Part shown: positions 44,694-52,258 of the stretch, piece after piece
How the letters are laid out: each line of letters begins with the position of its first letter
Numbering within the stretch: the stretch's first letter is position 1
Assembly: GCF_040546025.1 (NCBI RefSeq)
Contig: NZ_JBEPNA010000001.1
Location: 1-64,000 of the forward strand
Reading direction: 5' to 3'
Length of the DNA stretch: 64,000 nucleotides
From: Marisediminicola sp040546025
GTDB lineage: Bacteria > Actinomycetota > Actinomycetes > Actinomycetales > Microbacteriaceae
Notes under the pieces: model-generated
What the model was told of the DNA's origin: nothing
Databases searched by the model: none
What the model saw: the letters and a program-made list of their open reading frames with translations, nothing else
Program-made: the position numbers and the translations under genes

Positions 44694-46463
44694 ATGGTCA
44701 CCAAAGCCGACAAGGCCGAAGAATCGCCCACCGAGGCGCCGCTGCATCGCAGTTGCGCGACAGGTGAGGTCAACGAGAGACTGCTCCGCACCGTCGAGGG
44801 CTACGCCGAGTCCAGAGCCGAGATCGAGAACCGCACCGCCCGCGTGCTCGACGCCCAGGTCGCCCTGCGCACCGGATGCACGCAGATCCCCGTAGTCGTG
44901 CACGTCGTCTACCGCAACGCCACCGAGAACATTTCCAACGCCCAGATCGACAGCCAGATCGCCGTCTTGAACGCCGACTTCCGGGCGACGAACGCCGACA
45001 AGGCATCCACCCCGACGGCCTTCCAGGGACTGATCGGCGACGCGAGAGTGACCTTCAAGCTCGCGACCACCGACCCTGACGGCAACCCGACCGATGGGAT
45101 CACGCGCACCTCGACCACCACCACGCCGTTCAACTCGGCCACCGACAACGTGAAGTCCGCGGCGACGGGCGGGGCGGATGCCTGGCCGTCCGACAGGTAC
45201 CTCAACCTCTGGGTCTGTGGCAATCTGCGCAGCGGGTCCGGACAGTCGCTCCTCGGGTACGCCCAGTTCCCGGGAGGGCCCACCGCCACCGACGGGGTCG
45301 TCGTCATCCACAGCGGGTTCGGCACCACCGGCACCGCGGCCGCCCCATTCAACCTCGGCCGCACCACGACGCACGAGATCGGCCACTGGCTCAACCTCCG
45401 CCACATCTGGGGCGACGACGGAACCGGATGCTCCGGAAGCGACTTCGTGGCCGACACCCCGAATCAGGGCGGACCGAACTATGGCACGCCCACCTTCCCG
45501 TCGTCGTCGTGCTCGAATGGCCCCAACGGCGACCTGTTCATGAACTACATGGACTACACGGACGACGCGGCGATGTTCATGTTCACCAGGGGACAGGTCG
45601 ACCGCATGCAGGCGGCGCTCGACGGGCCACGGTCGAGCATCGGCGTCAGCGGTCCCTGTCTCGGGAAGCCGGTCAAGGAGTTCGTCAAGGACCTGCCGAA
45701 GGACCTTCCGAAAGACGTCATCAAGGACCAGCCGAAGGACGGCATCAAGGACTTCCCGAAGGACGGCGCGAAGGACATTCCGAAGGATGTCGCCAAGGAC
45801 ATCCCGAAGGACGGGGTGAAGGACAAGCCGAAGGACAGGGTGAAGGATTTCCCGAAGGACAGGCCGAAGGATCTCATCAAGGACAACCCCAAGGATCTCG
45901 TCAAGGACCAGCCGAAGGACGGGGTGAAGGACAGGCCGAAGGATCTCATCAAGGATCGGCCGAAGGACCTCAGCAAAGACGGTCCGAAGGACTACGGCAA
46001 AGACATGATGAAGGACTTCGCGAAGGACCCGATGAAGGATCCGCGAAAGGAGGGGATAAAAGATCTTCCAAAGGATGCGATCAAGGACGCCCCGAAGGAC
46101 GGCATCAAGGATTTCGCCGACGACATTCCCAAGCAGCTGCGCGATCCGGTGAAGGAGCTCGGCGGGGAGATCGGACCGATCGACCCGGGCCCGCTCATCA
46201 ACCCGGCGCTCGGCGGCGGTGGGTTCGGCGGTCTGTTCGGCGGCGGCGCGACGCCGTTCGTGATCGGCGGACGGGACGAGACGGAGTACGGCGCGGGCCA
46301 GCCCGAGGAGGTCTCGCCGCTCGCGGTCATCGCCGAGCAGCTCGGGGGGATGCTGTCTGAGTACAGCAGCGCAGCGGCGGAGGGGCAGCTGTCGCCGGCC
46401 GACGTCGCGCGCTGGCAGCAGCTCGCTGGCGTCTACGCGCAGATCATTGCGCTGCTCGGCTGA
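44694..46463 (+). CDS. M43-type zinc metallopeptidase with Lys-Asp tetrad repeat domain
   Basis: 589 aa. No signal peptide. Residues about 20-320 are an M43-like (pappalysin/cytophagalysin) metzincin: CATGEVNERLL, TGCTQIPVVVHVVYRN, zinc motif HEIGHWLNLRH (H227, E228, H231, H237) and Met-turn LFMNYMDYTDD (M283, M286). Residues about 331-472 are a strict tetrad domain with about 35 KD pairs: xPKD alternating with x(I/V/A)KD, in 4-residue steps. About 110 residues follow, Gly-rich then helical (QLGGMLSEYSSAAAEGQ). The next gene encodes an ATP-grasp ligase. The repeat domain could be crosslinked by it; this is inference. Confidence 0.88.
   Translation: MVTKADKAEESPTEAPLHRSCATGEVNERLLRTVEGYAESRAEIENRTARVLDAQVALRTGCTQIPVVVHVVYRNATENISNAQIDSQIAVLNADFRATNADKASTPTAFQGLIGDARVTFKLATTDPDGNPTDGITRTSTTTTPFNSATDNVKSAATGGADAWPSDRYLNLWVCGNLRSGSGQSLLGYAQFPGGPTATDGVVVIHSGFGTTGTAAAPFNLGRTTTHEIGHWLNLRHIWGDDGTGCSGSDFVADTPNQGGPNYGTPTFPSSSCSNGPNGDLFMNYMDYTDDAAMFMFTRGQVDRMQAALDGPRSSIGVSGPCLGKPVKEFVKDLPKDLPKDVIKDQPKDGIKDFPKDGAKDIPKDVAKDIPKDGVKDKPKDRVKDFPKDRPKDLIKDNPKDLVKDQPKDGVKDRPKDLIKDRPKDLSKDGPKDYGKDMMKDFAKDPMKDPRKEGIKDLPKDAIKDAPKDGIKDFADDIPKQLRDPVKELGGEIGPIDPGPLINPALGGGGFGGLFGGGATPFVIGGRDETEYGAGQPEEVSPLAVIAEQLGGMLSEYSSAAAEGQLSPADVARWQQLAGVYAQIIALLG
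45684..46110 (+). repeat. tetrad repeat coding region (x-P/I/V-K-D)
   Basis: About 36 tandem 12-bp-type units inside the metallopeptidase gene. AAGGAC or AAGGAT dominates as the KD pair, with synonymous variation between units, so the protein pattern is under selection rather than only slippage. The period is exactly 4 codons from about residue 331 to 472, with one variant PRKE and one FADD. Confidence 0.9.
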
Positions 46464-46483
46464 GCGGGTCGACACGATGCACG

Positions 46484-46513
46484 CCGCGGGAGGGAGCATC
46501 CGCCCTCCCGTGG
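46484..46513 (+). promoter_or_regulatory. intercistronic hairpin between metallopeptidase and ATP-grasp genes
   Basis: CCGCGGGAGGG (46484-46494) and CCCTCCCGTGG (46503-46513) can pair over 11 bp with one mismatch and an 8-nt loop. There is no U run. It may reduce read-through or protect mRNA, setting the ratio between the upstream protein and the ligase. Confidence 0.5.
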
Positions 46514-46556
46514 CGGGTCGCGCCAGGCGCGCGCTCGTGGTGCCGGGGAGGGCGCG

Positions 46557-47504
46557 ATGATCCTCATCGTCAGCTTTCCCGACAACGCCCACGTCGAGCG
46601 GGTACTCGAGCATCTCGACCGGCCAGCGGTCGTCTTCGACATCGCCGACTTTCCGCACCGCACCCGTCTCGACGTGCGATTCGGGACCTCCGCCGACCGG
46701 ATAACCCTCACGCCCCACGGGCAGGGCGCGATCCCCATCGATCAGATCGGTGCGGTCTGGTACCGGCGTGTGCGGCCGATCGGGCTTGACCCCGCACTGA
46801 CGGATGCCACGAGCCGCCTGTTCGCGTGGTCGGAGAGCACCGAGGCGTTGACCGGCCTGTGGCACGCGATGGAGTGCTTCTGGATGAACCCGCCCGCCGG
46901 CGACGAGGCCGGCCAGCGTAAGATCCGCCAACTGCAGGTCGCCCGCCAGGTCGGGCTGTCGGTGCCGGAGACCCTCATTACCAACGACCCGGCCGCGGCG
47001 CTGGAGTTCATCGCCGCCCGGGACGAGGGGGGAGTGATTCGCAAGGCATTCCGCAACATCGCGGAGGCGCCGCGGTCCACCGCCGTCGTCACGGCCGACG
47101 ACCGGGCGCGGCTCGACGACGTGCGGTACGCGCCGGTCACCTTCCAGGAATTTGTACCGGCCGACCTCGACTTGCGGGTCATCGTCGTCGAGCACGAGAT
47201 CTTCGCCGCCGCGATCCTCTCGGAGCCGGAGTACCGCACCGACTATCGCCCCGGTATCGGGTCGGCGAAGTTCAGTACATACGAGCTGCCGGACGAGGTG
47301 GCAGCGGCGCTTCTTGCCCTGCATGATCGGCTCGGCCTGGCCTACGGGGCGTCCGACTTCCGGGTGACGCCCGACGGCGAGCACGTGTTCCTCGAGGTGA
47401 ACCCGGGAGGGGAGTACCTGTTCGCCAGCGACCGCACCGGGCAGCCCGTACCGCAGGCGATCGCCGCGTGCCTGTCCCGGCACGACCGCGAACACGGCGA
47501 ATGA
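46557..47504 (+). CDS. ATP-grasp ligase of the MvdC/MvdD (graspetide maturase) type
   Basis: 315 aa. The N-terminus is a short Rossmann-like region with DNAHVERVLEHLDRPAVV and WYRRVRP. The lysine and glutamine of ATP-grasp are in NPPAGDEAGQRKIRQLQVARQVGLSVPETLI. The C-terminal catalytic part ends FLEVNPGGEYLF (E280, N282 for Mg). This is the layout of MvdC/MvdD ligases that form omega-ester or omega-amide bonds between side chains (Thr/Ser or Lys with Asp/Glu). The gene has GGGGAGGG before the ATG. Its neighbour carries some 35 Lys-Asp pairs, a natural candidate substrate. No separate short precursor ORF is visible. Confidence 0.85.
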   Translation: MILIVSFPDNAHVERVLEHLDRPAVVFDIADFPHRTRLDVRFGTSADRITLTPHGQGAIPIDQIGAVWYRRVRPIGLDPALTDATSRLFAWSESTEALTGLWHAMECFWMNPPAGDEAGQRKIRQLQVARQVGLSVPETLITNDPAAALEFIAARDEGGVIRKAFRNIAEAPRSTAVVTADDRARLDDVRYAPVTFQEFVPADLDLRVIVVEHEIFAAAILSEPEYRTDYRPGIGSAKFSTYELPDEVAAALLALHDRLGLAYGASDFRVTPDGEHVFLEVNPGGEYLFASDRTGQPVPQAIAACLSRHDREHGE

Positions 47505-47624
47505 TCCTGCCGCGAGCCGTGGCGCCCGGGGCTGCGTGCGCGTGATCGTGCCCCCAGTTGTGGGTCCGCCCCAGATCGGGGACTGGCGCACGGCGCCGCG
47601 CGAGGCCACGTGGCGCGGGGAAAC

Positions 47625-47651
47625 GAAAAAAACCCCCGCTGAGCGAGGGTT
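47625..47651 (-). terminator. Rho-independent terminator of the tRNA cluster
   Basis: On the minus strand AACCCTCGCT, a CA loop and GCGGGGGTT are followed by a run of T. The terminator is close downstream of tRNA-Phe and is also at the end of the ATP-grasp gene, which approaches from the other side. Confidence 0.85.
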
Positions 47652-47655
47652 GAGT

Positions 47656-47731
47656 TGGTGGCTCCGACGGGCGTCGATCCCGTGACCTCACGATTTTCAG
47701 TCGTGCGCTCTACCAACTGAGCTACAGAGCC
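47656..47731 (-). tRNA. tRNA-Phe (GAA)
   Basis: Cloverleaf with acceptor GGCTCTG/CGGAGCC, anticodon loop ACTGAAAA (GAA), T arm TCGACGCCCG-type, and an encoded CCA end. Its 3' end faces the KD cassette. Confidence 0.95.
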
Positions 47732-47773
47732 AACAAGGCACGGACTACTGGCGAGAGTAAATCCGTGCCTTTG

Positions 47774-47847
47774 CGACCCTGACCGGACTTGAACCGGCGA
47801 CCTCCGCCGTGACAGGGCGGCGCGCTAACCAACTGCGCTACAGGGCC
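47774..47847 (-). tRNA. tRNA-Asp (GTC)
   Basis: Acceptor GGCCCTG/CAGGGTC, anticodon loop CTGTCAC (GTC). The CCA end is not encoded. Second gene in a three-tRNA cluster. Confidence 0.95.
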
Positions 47848-47872
47848 ATGCTATTTAGTTCTGATGTTTTTG

Positions 47873-47945
47873 TGACCCCAACGGGATTCGAACCCGTGTT
47901 AACGCCGTGAAAGGGCGCCGTCCTAGGCCACTAAACGATGGGGCC
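47873..47945 (-). tRNA. tRNA-Glu (TTC)
   Basis: Acceptor GGCCCCA/TGGGGTC, anticodon loop CTTTCAC (TTC), typical T arm GGGTTCGAATCCC. First gene of the cluster; the promoter lies just upstream. Confidence 0.95.
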
Positions 47946-47980
47946 ATGAAGCAAAAGAACTTCGTAGCAACCGAGACGTA

Positions 47981-48008
47981 AGCATACGTGGGCTGAGGCG
48001 AATTGCAA
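47981..48008 (-). promoter_or_regulatory. promoter of the tRNA-Glu/Asp/Phe cluster
   Basis: On the minus strand TTGCAA (complement of 48003-48008) and TATGCT (complement of 47981-47986) are spaced 16 bp apart. The -10 lies about 36 bp before the tRNA-Glu 5' end, which fits a processed precursor. Confidence 0.65.
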
Positions 48009-48198
48009 AACCGTGGTGTGGCGACGCGATTGACGCCACACTGATGAGAAGTTGGCGCTTCTGCACGGCACGCGATACATTCAAGTGCTTGTTGAGAGTT
48101 TTGTGGTGCTCTGTGCGCCGGCGTTGCCATGATTGGCGGCGTTTGAGAGAAGTGACCGCGTGATATCGATCCATCGGAATCACACAAATCGGGGATAT

Positions 48199-49593
48199 AT
48201 GACAAACGCTGAACGCCGCCGGGGGGCGACGGGCTCACGTAGCCACACGGGGACACGAATGAGCGCGCGCGTGCGCATCCTGTCCGTCATCGCCGCGATC
48301 GCGGTCGCAACCACCGCGGGCATCACGGGCAACGCATCCGAGCCCGCGTTCGCGATCGAATACCCCACGTGGGCCGATGTCGAGAACGCACGCAACAACG
48401 AGAGCGCGAAGCAGGCTGAAGTCGCCCGCATCGAGGCGGTGCTCGCGGAGCTCGCAACCAAGGTCGAGGAGACCAAGGCTGCAGCGATTGCCCGCGGCGA
48501 GGACTACGAGAAGGCCCAGCTCGCGTTCGACGAGGCCAACTACAAGGCCGGTCAGCTGCAGCTGCAGGCCGACGAGGCCCAGTTGAAGGCGGGGGAGTCC
48601 AAGCTCCGTGCCGGTCAGCTCGCGGCGCGTCTCGCCCGCTCGGGCGCCGGCGACGTCTCGGCTTCGTTGTTCTTTGACGGCGAGTCCGCCGCCGACCTGC
48701 TCTCCCAGCTCGGCATGGCGAGCAAGATCACCGACCAGTCGGCCGGCATCTACCAGAAGGCCATCGAAGACCAGAACACCGCGCAGTCGCTCACCGACCA
48801 GGCGAACGTCGCCAAGGACGCCCTGCAGGGCCTCGCGGATGCTGCCGCCGCCGCCCTCGAGGCTGCGACCGTCGCCGCGGATGCCGCCGCCGCCGCCCTC
48901 GCCGAGCAGCTGGAGAACGAGGCCGTGCTGCGCGCGCAGCTCTCGGTGCTCGCGGAGAACCGTGTGGCAACTGAGGCCGACTATCAGGCAGGCGTGCGAG
49001 CCCGCGAAGAGGAGGCGAGGCGCGTCGAAGCGGCACGCCAGGCTGCCATCGCCGCCGCGCGCGCCGCCGAGGCCGCCGCCGCCGCGGCGGCAGCTGCCGC
49101 CGCCGCAAAGGCTGGCCCCAGCTCGCCGGCCGGTGGAGGCGGCGGTGGAGGCGGCGCAGCAGTGGGCGGAGCGCCGTCGCCGTCGGGCGCCTGGGTGCGT
49201 CCGTCCTCCGGGTATGTCAGCAGCTCCTATGGCAACCGTGTCAATCCGTACTCCGGCATCTACGCGTTCCATGCGGGTACCGACGTCGGCGCTGGTTGCG
49301 GCTACCCGATCTACGCGGCCTCGTCGGGAACGGTCACCTACTCGGGCCCGAACGGCCGCTACGGCAACTTCGTGTCGATCAATCACAGCGGCGGCATGTC
49401 CACCGCGTACGCACATCTCCTCGACGGCGGGCTGCTCGTCTCTCGAGGGCAGTCCGTCGCCGCCGGGCAGCTCATCGCGCTCGCCGGCACCACCGGCGGA
49501 TCGACCGGATGCCACCTCCACTTCGAGGTGCGCCGCGGCGGCGGCACCGTCGACCCCGTGCAGTTCATGCGGGGGCAGGGCGTTTCGTTCTAG
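48199..49593 (+). CDS. secreted M23/LytM-domain peptidoglycan peptidase with coiled coil
   Basis: 464 aa. A long positively charged N-region and a signal segment (ILSVIAAIAVATTAG) are followed by a probable signal-peptidase site after SEPAFA. Residues about 60-300 form Ala/Glu-rich coiled coils like those of NlpD/EnvC or RipA-type N-domains, with a GGGGGGG linker near 320. The LytM domain has HAGTDVG (H358, D362), then GCHLHFEVRR (H439, H441), so all zinc ligands are present and it should be active. Expected to cut peptidoglycan during division. A candidate promoter is TTTGAG/TATCGA near 48142-48169. ATG 48199 lacks a strong ribosome site; ATG 48259 is an alternative. Confidence 0.9.
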   Translation: MTNAERRRGATGSRSHTGTRMSARVRILSVIAAIAVATTAGITGNASEPAFAIEYPTWADVENARNNESAKQAEVARIEAVLAELATKVEETKAAAIARGEDYEKAQLAFDEANYKAGQLQLQADEAQLKAGESKLRAGQLAARLARSGAGDVSASLFFDGESAADLLSQLGMASKITDQSAGIYQKAIEDQNTAQSLTDQANVAKDALQGLADAAAAALEAATVAADAAAAALAEQLENEAVLRAQLSVLAENRVATEADYQAGVRAREEEARRVEAARQAAIAAARAAEAAAAAAAAAAAAKAGPSSPAGGGGGGGGAAVGGAPSPSGAWVRPSSGYVSSSYGNRVNPYSGIYAFHAGTDVGAGCGYPIYAASSGTVTYSGPNGRYGNFVSINHSGGMSTAYAHLLDGGLLVSRGQSVAAGQLIALAGTTGGSTGCHLHFEVRRGGGTVDPVQFMRGQGVSF

Positions 49594-49946
49594 GACGGAT
49601 GCCGGCCAGCGTCTGAACGTGCTGGGCAGCGTGGGCTGAGCGCGACCGGGCCGGACCGCTTGCCGCCGAGTGTGCTCGTCTCCGCCGAGTGTGCCTGTTG
49701 CACCGGGCACTTTGGGTGGGAGCTGTCACACTCGGCGCGGCGACGGCGACGGAGCGACTGCCCCGCCGCCGACGTGCGACGCGGTGCGACGCGGTGCTTC
49801 GCGGCGCCGGACGGGACCCCCGCCGCCGAGTGTGCTCGTCTCCGCCGAGCGTGCCTGCTGCACCGGGCACTCTGGGTGCGAACCGTCACACTCGGCGCGG
49901 CGCGGCGACGACGCGAGAGCCCCGCCGCCGACCTGCGGCGCGGTGC
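49594..49946. repeat. gene-free region with two copies of palindromic repeat family B
   Basis: 353 bp between convergent genes, no credible ORF. Two similar blocks of about 130-150 bp, near 49664-49790 and 49820-49945, each contain CCGCCGAGTGTGCTCGTC, CGCCGAGTGTGCC or CGCCGAGCGTGCC, GCACCGGGCACT and GTCACACTCGGCGCGG. The GCCGAGTGTGCC core and its complement match the blocks at 13.8 and 27.3 kb. Confidence 0.85.
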
Positions 49947-50441
49947 CTAGTGCGCGCCCTCGACGGCGAGCTTCTCGATGCCCGCGACGACGATCGCGTC
50001 GGCCTCGGCCGCATCGCCCCAGCCCTCGGTCTTGACCCACTTGCCGGGCTCGAGGTCCTTGTAGTGCTCGAAGAAGTGCTCGATCTCCTTGCGGGTGTAC
50101 TCCGGGATGTCGTTCAGATCCTGGATGTGCGACCATCGCGGGTCGGTTGCCGGCACCGCGATGACCTTGGCGTCGGATCCACCGTCGTCGGTCATGTTGA
50201 ACACGGCGACGGGGCGCACCTTCACGCCGACGCCCGGGAACAGGGGGTAGTCGAGCAGCACGAGCACGTCGACGGGGTCGCCGTCCAGCCCGAGAGTGTT
50301 CTCGAAGAAGCCGTAGTCGGTCGGGTACACGAACCCGGTGAACAGCACGCGGTCGAGGTACACGCGACCGGTGATGTGGTCGACCTCGTACTTGTTACGG
50401 CTCCCCTTGGGAATCTCAATGACGGCGTCGTAGCTAGACAT
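49947..50441 (-). CDS. ppa: inorganic pyrophosphatase
   Basis: 164-aa soluble Mg-dependent family I pyrophosphatase, which pulls biosynthetic reactions forward by hydrolysing PPi. Motifs: EIPKGSRNKYE, the YPTDYGFFENTL strand, and DGDPVDVLVL containing the catalytic aspartates. Ribosome site GAAAGG near the ATG. Divergent from tilS. Confidence 0.97.
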   Translation of the reverse strand: MSSYDAVIEIPKGSRNKYEVDHITGRVYLDRVLFTGFVYPTDYGFFENTLGLDGDPVDVLVLLDYPLFPGVGVKVRPVAVFNMTDDGGSDAKVIAVPATDPRWSHIQDLNDIPEYTRKEIEHFFEHYKDLEPGKWVKTEGWGDAAEADAIVVAGIEKLAVEGAH

Positions 50442-50533
50442 GGCTGGACCTTTCGTGGAACGGCGAAGTGGATGCTGGTTCGGGAAGCGGATGCGCGGGA
50501 CCGACCGGCGGCGCGCTGCAATAACGTTACTGG

Positions 50534-51562
50534 ATGACCATCCGCCGCCGTCTGACTCCCGCGATCGCGGATGTGCGCCGCGCGGTGCGCGAGGCGATCA
50601 CGGCGGCGCTGCCCGCTGCGGCCGAGTCGACCGAACCCCGCCGTCCCCTCGTCCTCGTCGCCCTCAGCGGTGGCCCCGACTCGCTCGCCCTCGCTGCGGC
50701 GACCGCGTTCGAGGCGCCCCGGCTCGGGCTGCGGGCCGGCGCCGTCATCGTCGATCACCGGCTGCAGCACGGATCGGCGAAGGTCGCGGCGCAGGCCGCC
50801 CGTGCCGCCGCCGCCCTGGGGCTCGACCCGGTTCTCGTTCGCGAGGTGACTGTCGACGGCGCGGGGGGACCGGAGGCGGCCGCCCGCGACGCCCGTTACG
50901 CCGCCCTCGACGCCGCACTCGTCGAGACCGGAGCCACCCGCGTGCTCCTCGGCCACACCCTCGACGACCAGGCCGAAACCGTGCTGCTCGGCCTCGCGCG
51001 CGGCAGCGGCGCCTCGAGCCTCTGGGGCATGGCCCGCGAATCCGGCGCCTACCTGCGCCCGCTGCTCGGCATCCGCCGCCCGATCACGGAGCAGGCCTGC
51101 GCGGATGCCGGGCTCGAGCCCTGGCACGACCCGCAGAACTCCCATTCCGTGTACACGAGAGTGCGCGTGCGCCAACGTGTGCTCCCCACGCTCGAGCACG
51201 AGCTCGGGCCGGGGGTCGCCGAGGCGCTCGCGCGCACCGCCGAGCAGCTGCGGGAGGATGCCGAGGCGCTCGACCACTTCGCATCCGAGATCATCGAGGA
51301 ACTGGCCGAACCCGCCGAGGCCGGCATCTCGCTGCCCGTCGCCGCGCTCGCGGCGAACCCGCCCGCGCTGCGCCAGCGTCTCATCCGCCTGGCCGTGCGG
51401 GCCGAGTTCGACGTCTCGCTCGGCCGCGCGCACACACTCGAGGTCGCCCGCCTCGTCACCGAGTGGCACGGGCAGGGGCCGCTGGACCTGCCCGGCGTTA
51501 GGGTGGAACGGCGACACGGTCTGATCGTCTTCAGCGCTGGCGCCATCCACCCTCACGGCTGA
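50534..51562 (+). CDS. tilS: tRNA(Ile)-lysidine synthetase
   Basis: 342 aa. Attaches lysine to C34 of tRNA-Ile(CAU), changing its decoding. The PP-loop motif SGGPDS is at 45-50, followed by VIVDHRLQHGS and LGHTLDDQAETVLL. The C-terminal substrate-binding domain is short, as in many actinobacteria. TAACGT at 50522-50527 is 6 nt before the ATG, a textbook leaderless layout. First gene of the tilS-hpt-ftsH-fol run. Confidence 0.93.
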   Translation: MTIRRRLTPAIADVRRAVREAITAALPAAAESTEPRRPLVLVALSGGPDSLALAAATAFEAPRLGLRAGAVIVDHRLQHGSAKVAAQAARAAAALGLDPVLVREVTVDGAGGPEAAARDARYAALDAALVETGATRVLLGHTLDDQAETVLLGLARGSGASSLWGMARESGAYLRPLLGIRRPITEQACADAGLEPWHDPQNSHSVYTRVRVRQRVLPTLEHELGPGVAEALARTAEQLREDAEALDHFASEIIEELAEPAEAGISLPVAALAANPPALRQRLIRLAVRAEFDVSLGRAHTLEVARLVTEWHGQGPLDLPGVRVERRHGLIVFSAGAIHPHG

Positions 51563-51581
51563 CACGACCCACCGGAGCAAC

Positions 51582-52136
51582 ATGCAACTCACCGACATTG
51601 CCGACGACCTCGACTCGACGCTCTACACCGAGAAGCAGATCCACGACAAGATCGCCGAGCTCGCCGCCCGCATCGACGCCGACTATGCGGGGGAGACCCT
51701 CCTGCTCGTCGGCGTGCTCAAGGGCGCGGTCATGGTGATGGCCGACCTCGCGCGGGCGCTCACCCTGCCGATCGAGATGGACTGGATGGCGGTGTCGTCA
51801 TACGGCTCCGGCACGCAGTCGTCAGGCGTCGTGCGCATCCTCAAGGACCTCGACACCGACCTCACCGGGCGCAAGGTGCTCATCGTCGAGGACATCATCG
51901 ACTCGGGGCTGACCCTCTCCTGGCTGCGCGCCAACCTCGAGAGCCGCGGCGCGGCATCCGTCGAGATCTGCGCCCTGCTGCGCAAGCCCAAGGCGGCCAA
52001 GGTCGACGTCGACGTGCGCTACGCGGGCTTCGAGATCGGCAACGAGTTCGTGATCGGCTACGGGCTCGACTACGGCGAGAAGTACCGCAACCTGCGCGGA
52101 ATCGGCGTGCTCGCGCCCCATGTCTACCGAGACTGA
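51582..52136 (+). CDS. hpt: hypoxanthine phosphoribosyltransferase
   Basis: 184 aa. Salvages hypoxanthine and guanine to IMP and GMP with PRPP. The PRPP loop is VLIVEDIIDSGLTL, the flap MAVSSYGSGTQSSG, and the C-terminal aspartate region is VIGYGLDYGEKYRNLRGIGVL. ATG 51582 follows CGGAGCAAC, 20 bp after tilS, so it is probably in the same transcript. Confidence 0.96.
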   Translation: MQLTDIADDLDSTLYTEKQIHDKIAELAARIDADYAGETLLLVGVLKGAVMVMADLARALTLPIEMDWMAVSSYGSGTQSSGVVRILKDLDTDLTGRKVLIVEDIIDSGLTLSWLRANLESRGAASVEICALLRKPKAAKVDVDVRYAGFEIGNEFVIGYGLDYGEKYRNLRGIGVLAPHVYRD

Positions 52137-52258
52137 CCGCGGGGCCACGTCATTACGCCGCCAGCAAACACGTGGGAGGCACCCAGCCGGGCGGCGGTAG
52201 CCTTGCAGAAATCACCTCACACCTTGAAGGAAGGCGCCGGGCCGACACCCGGGACACT

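Noticed and set aside
44694..44760. Signal peptide on the metallopeptidase
   Set aside because: The N-terminus is charged (MVTKADKAEESPTEAP) with no hydrophobic core; secretion would need another route.
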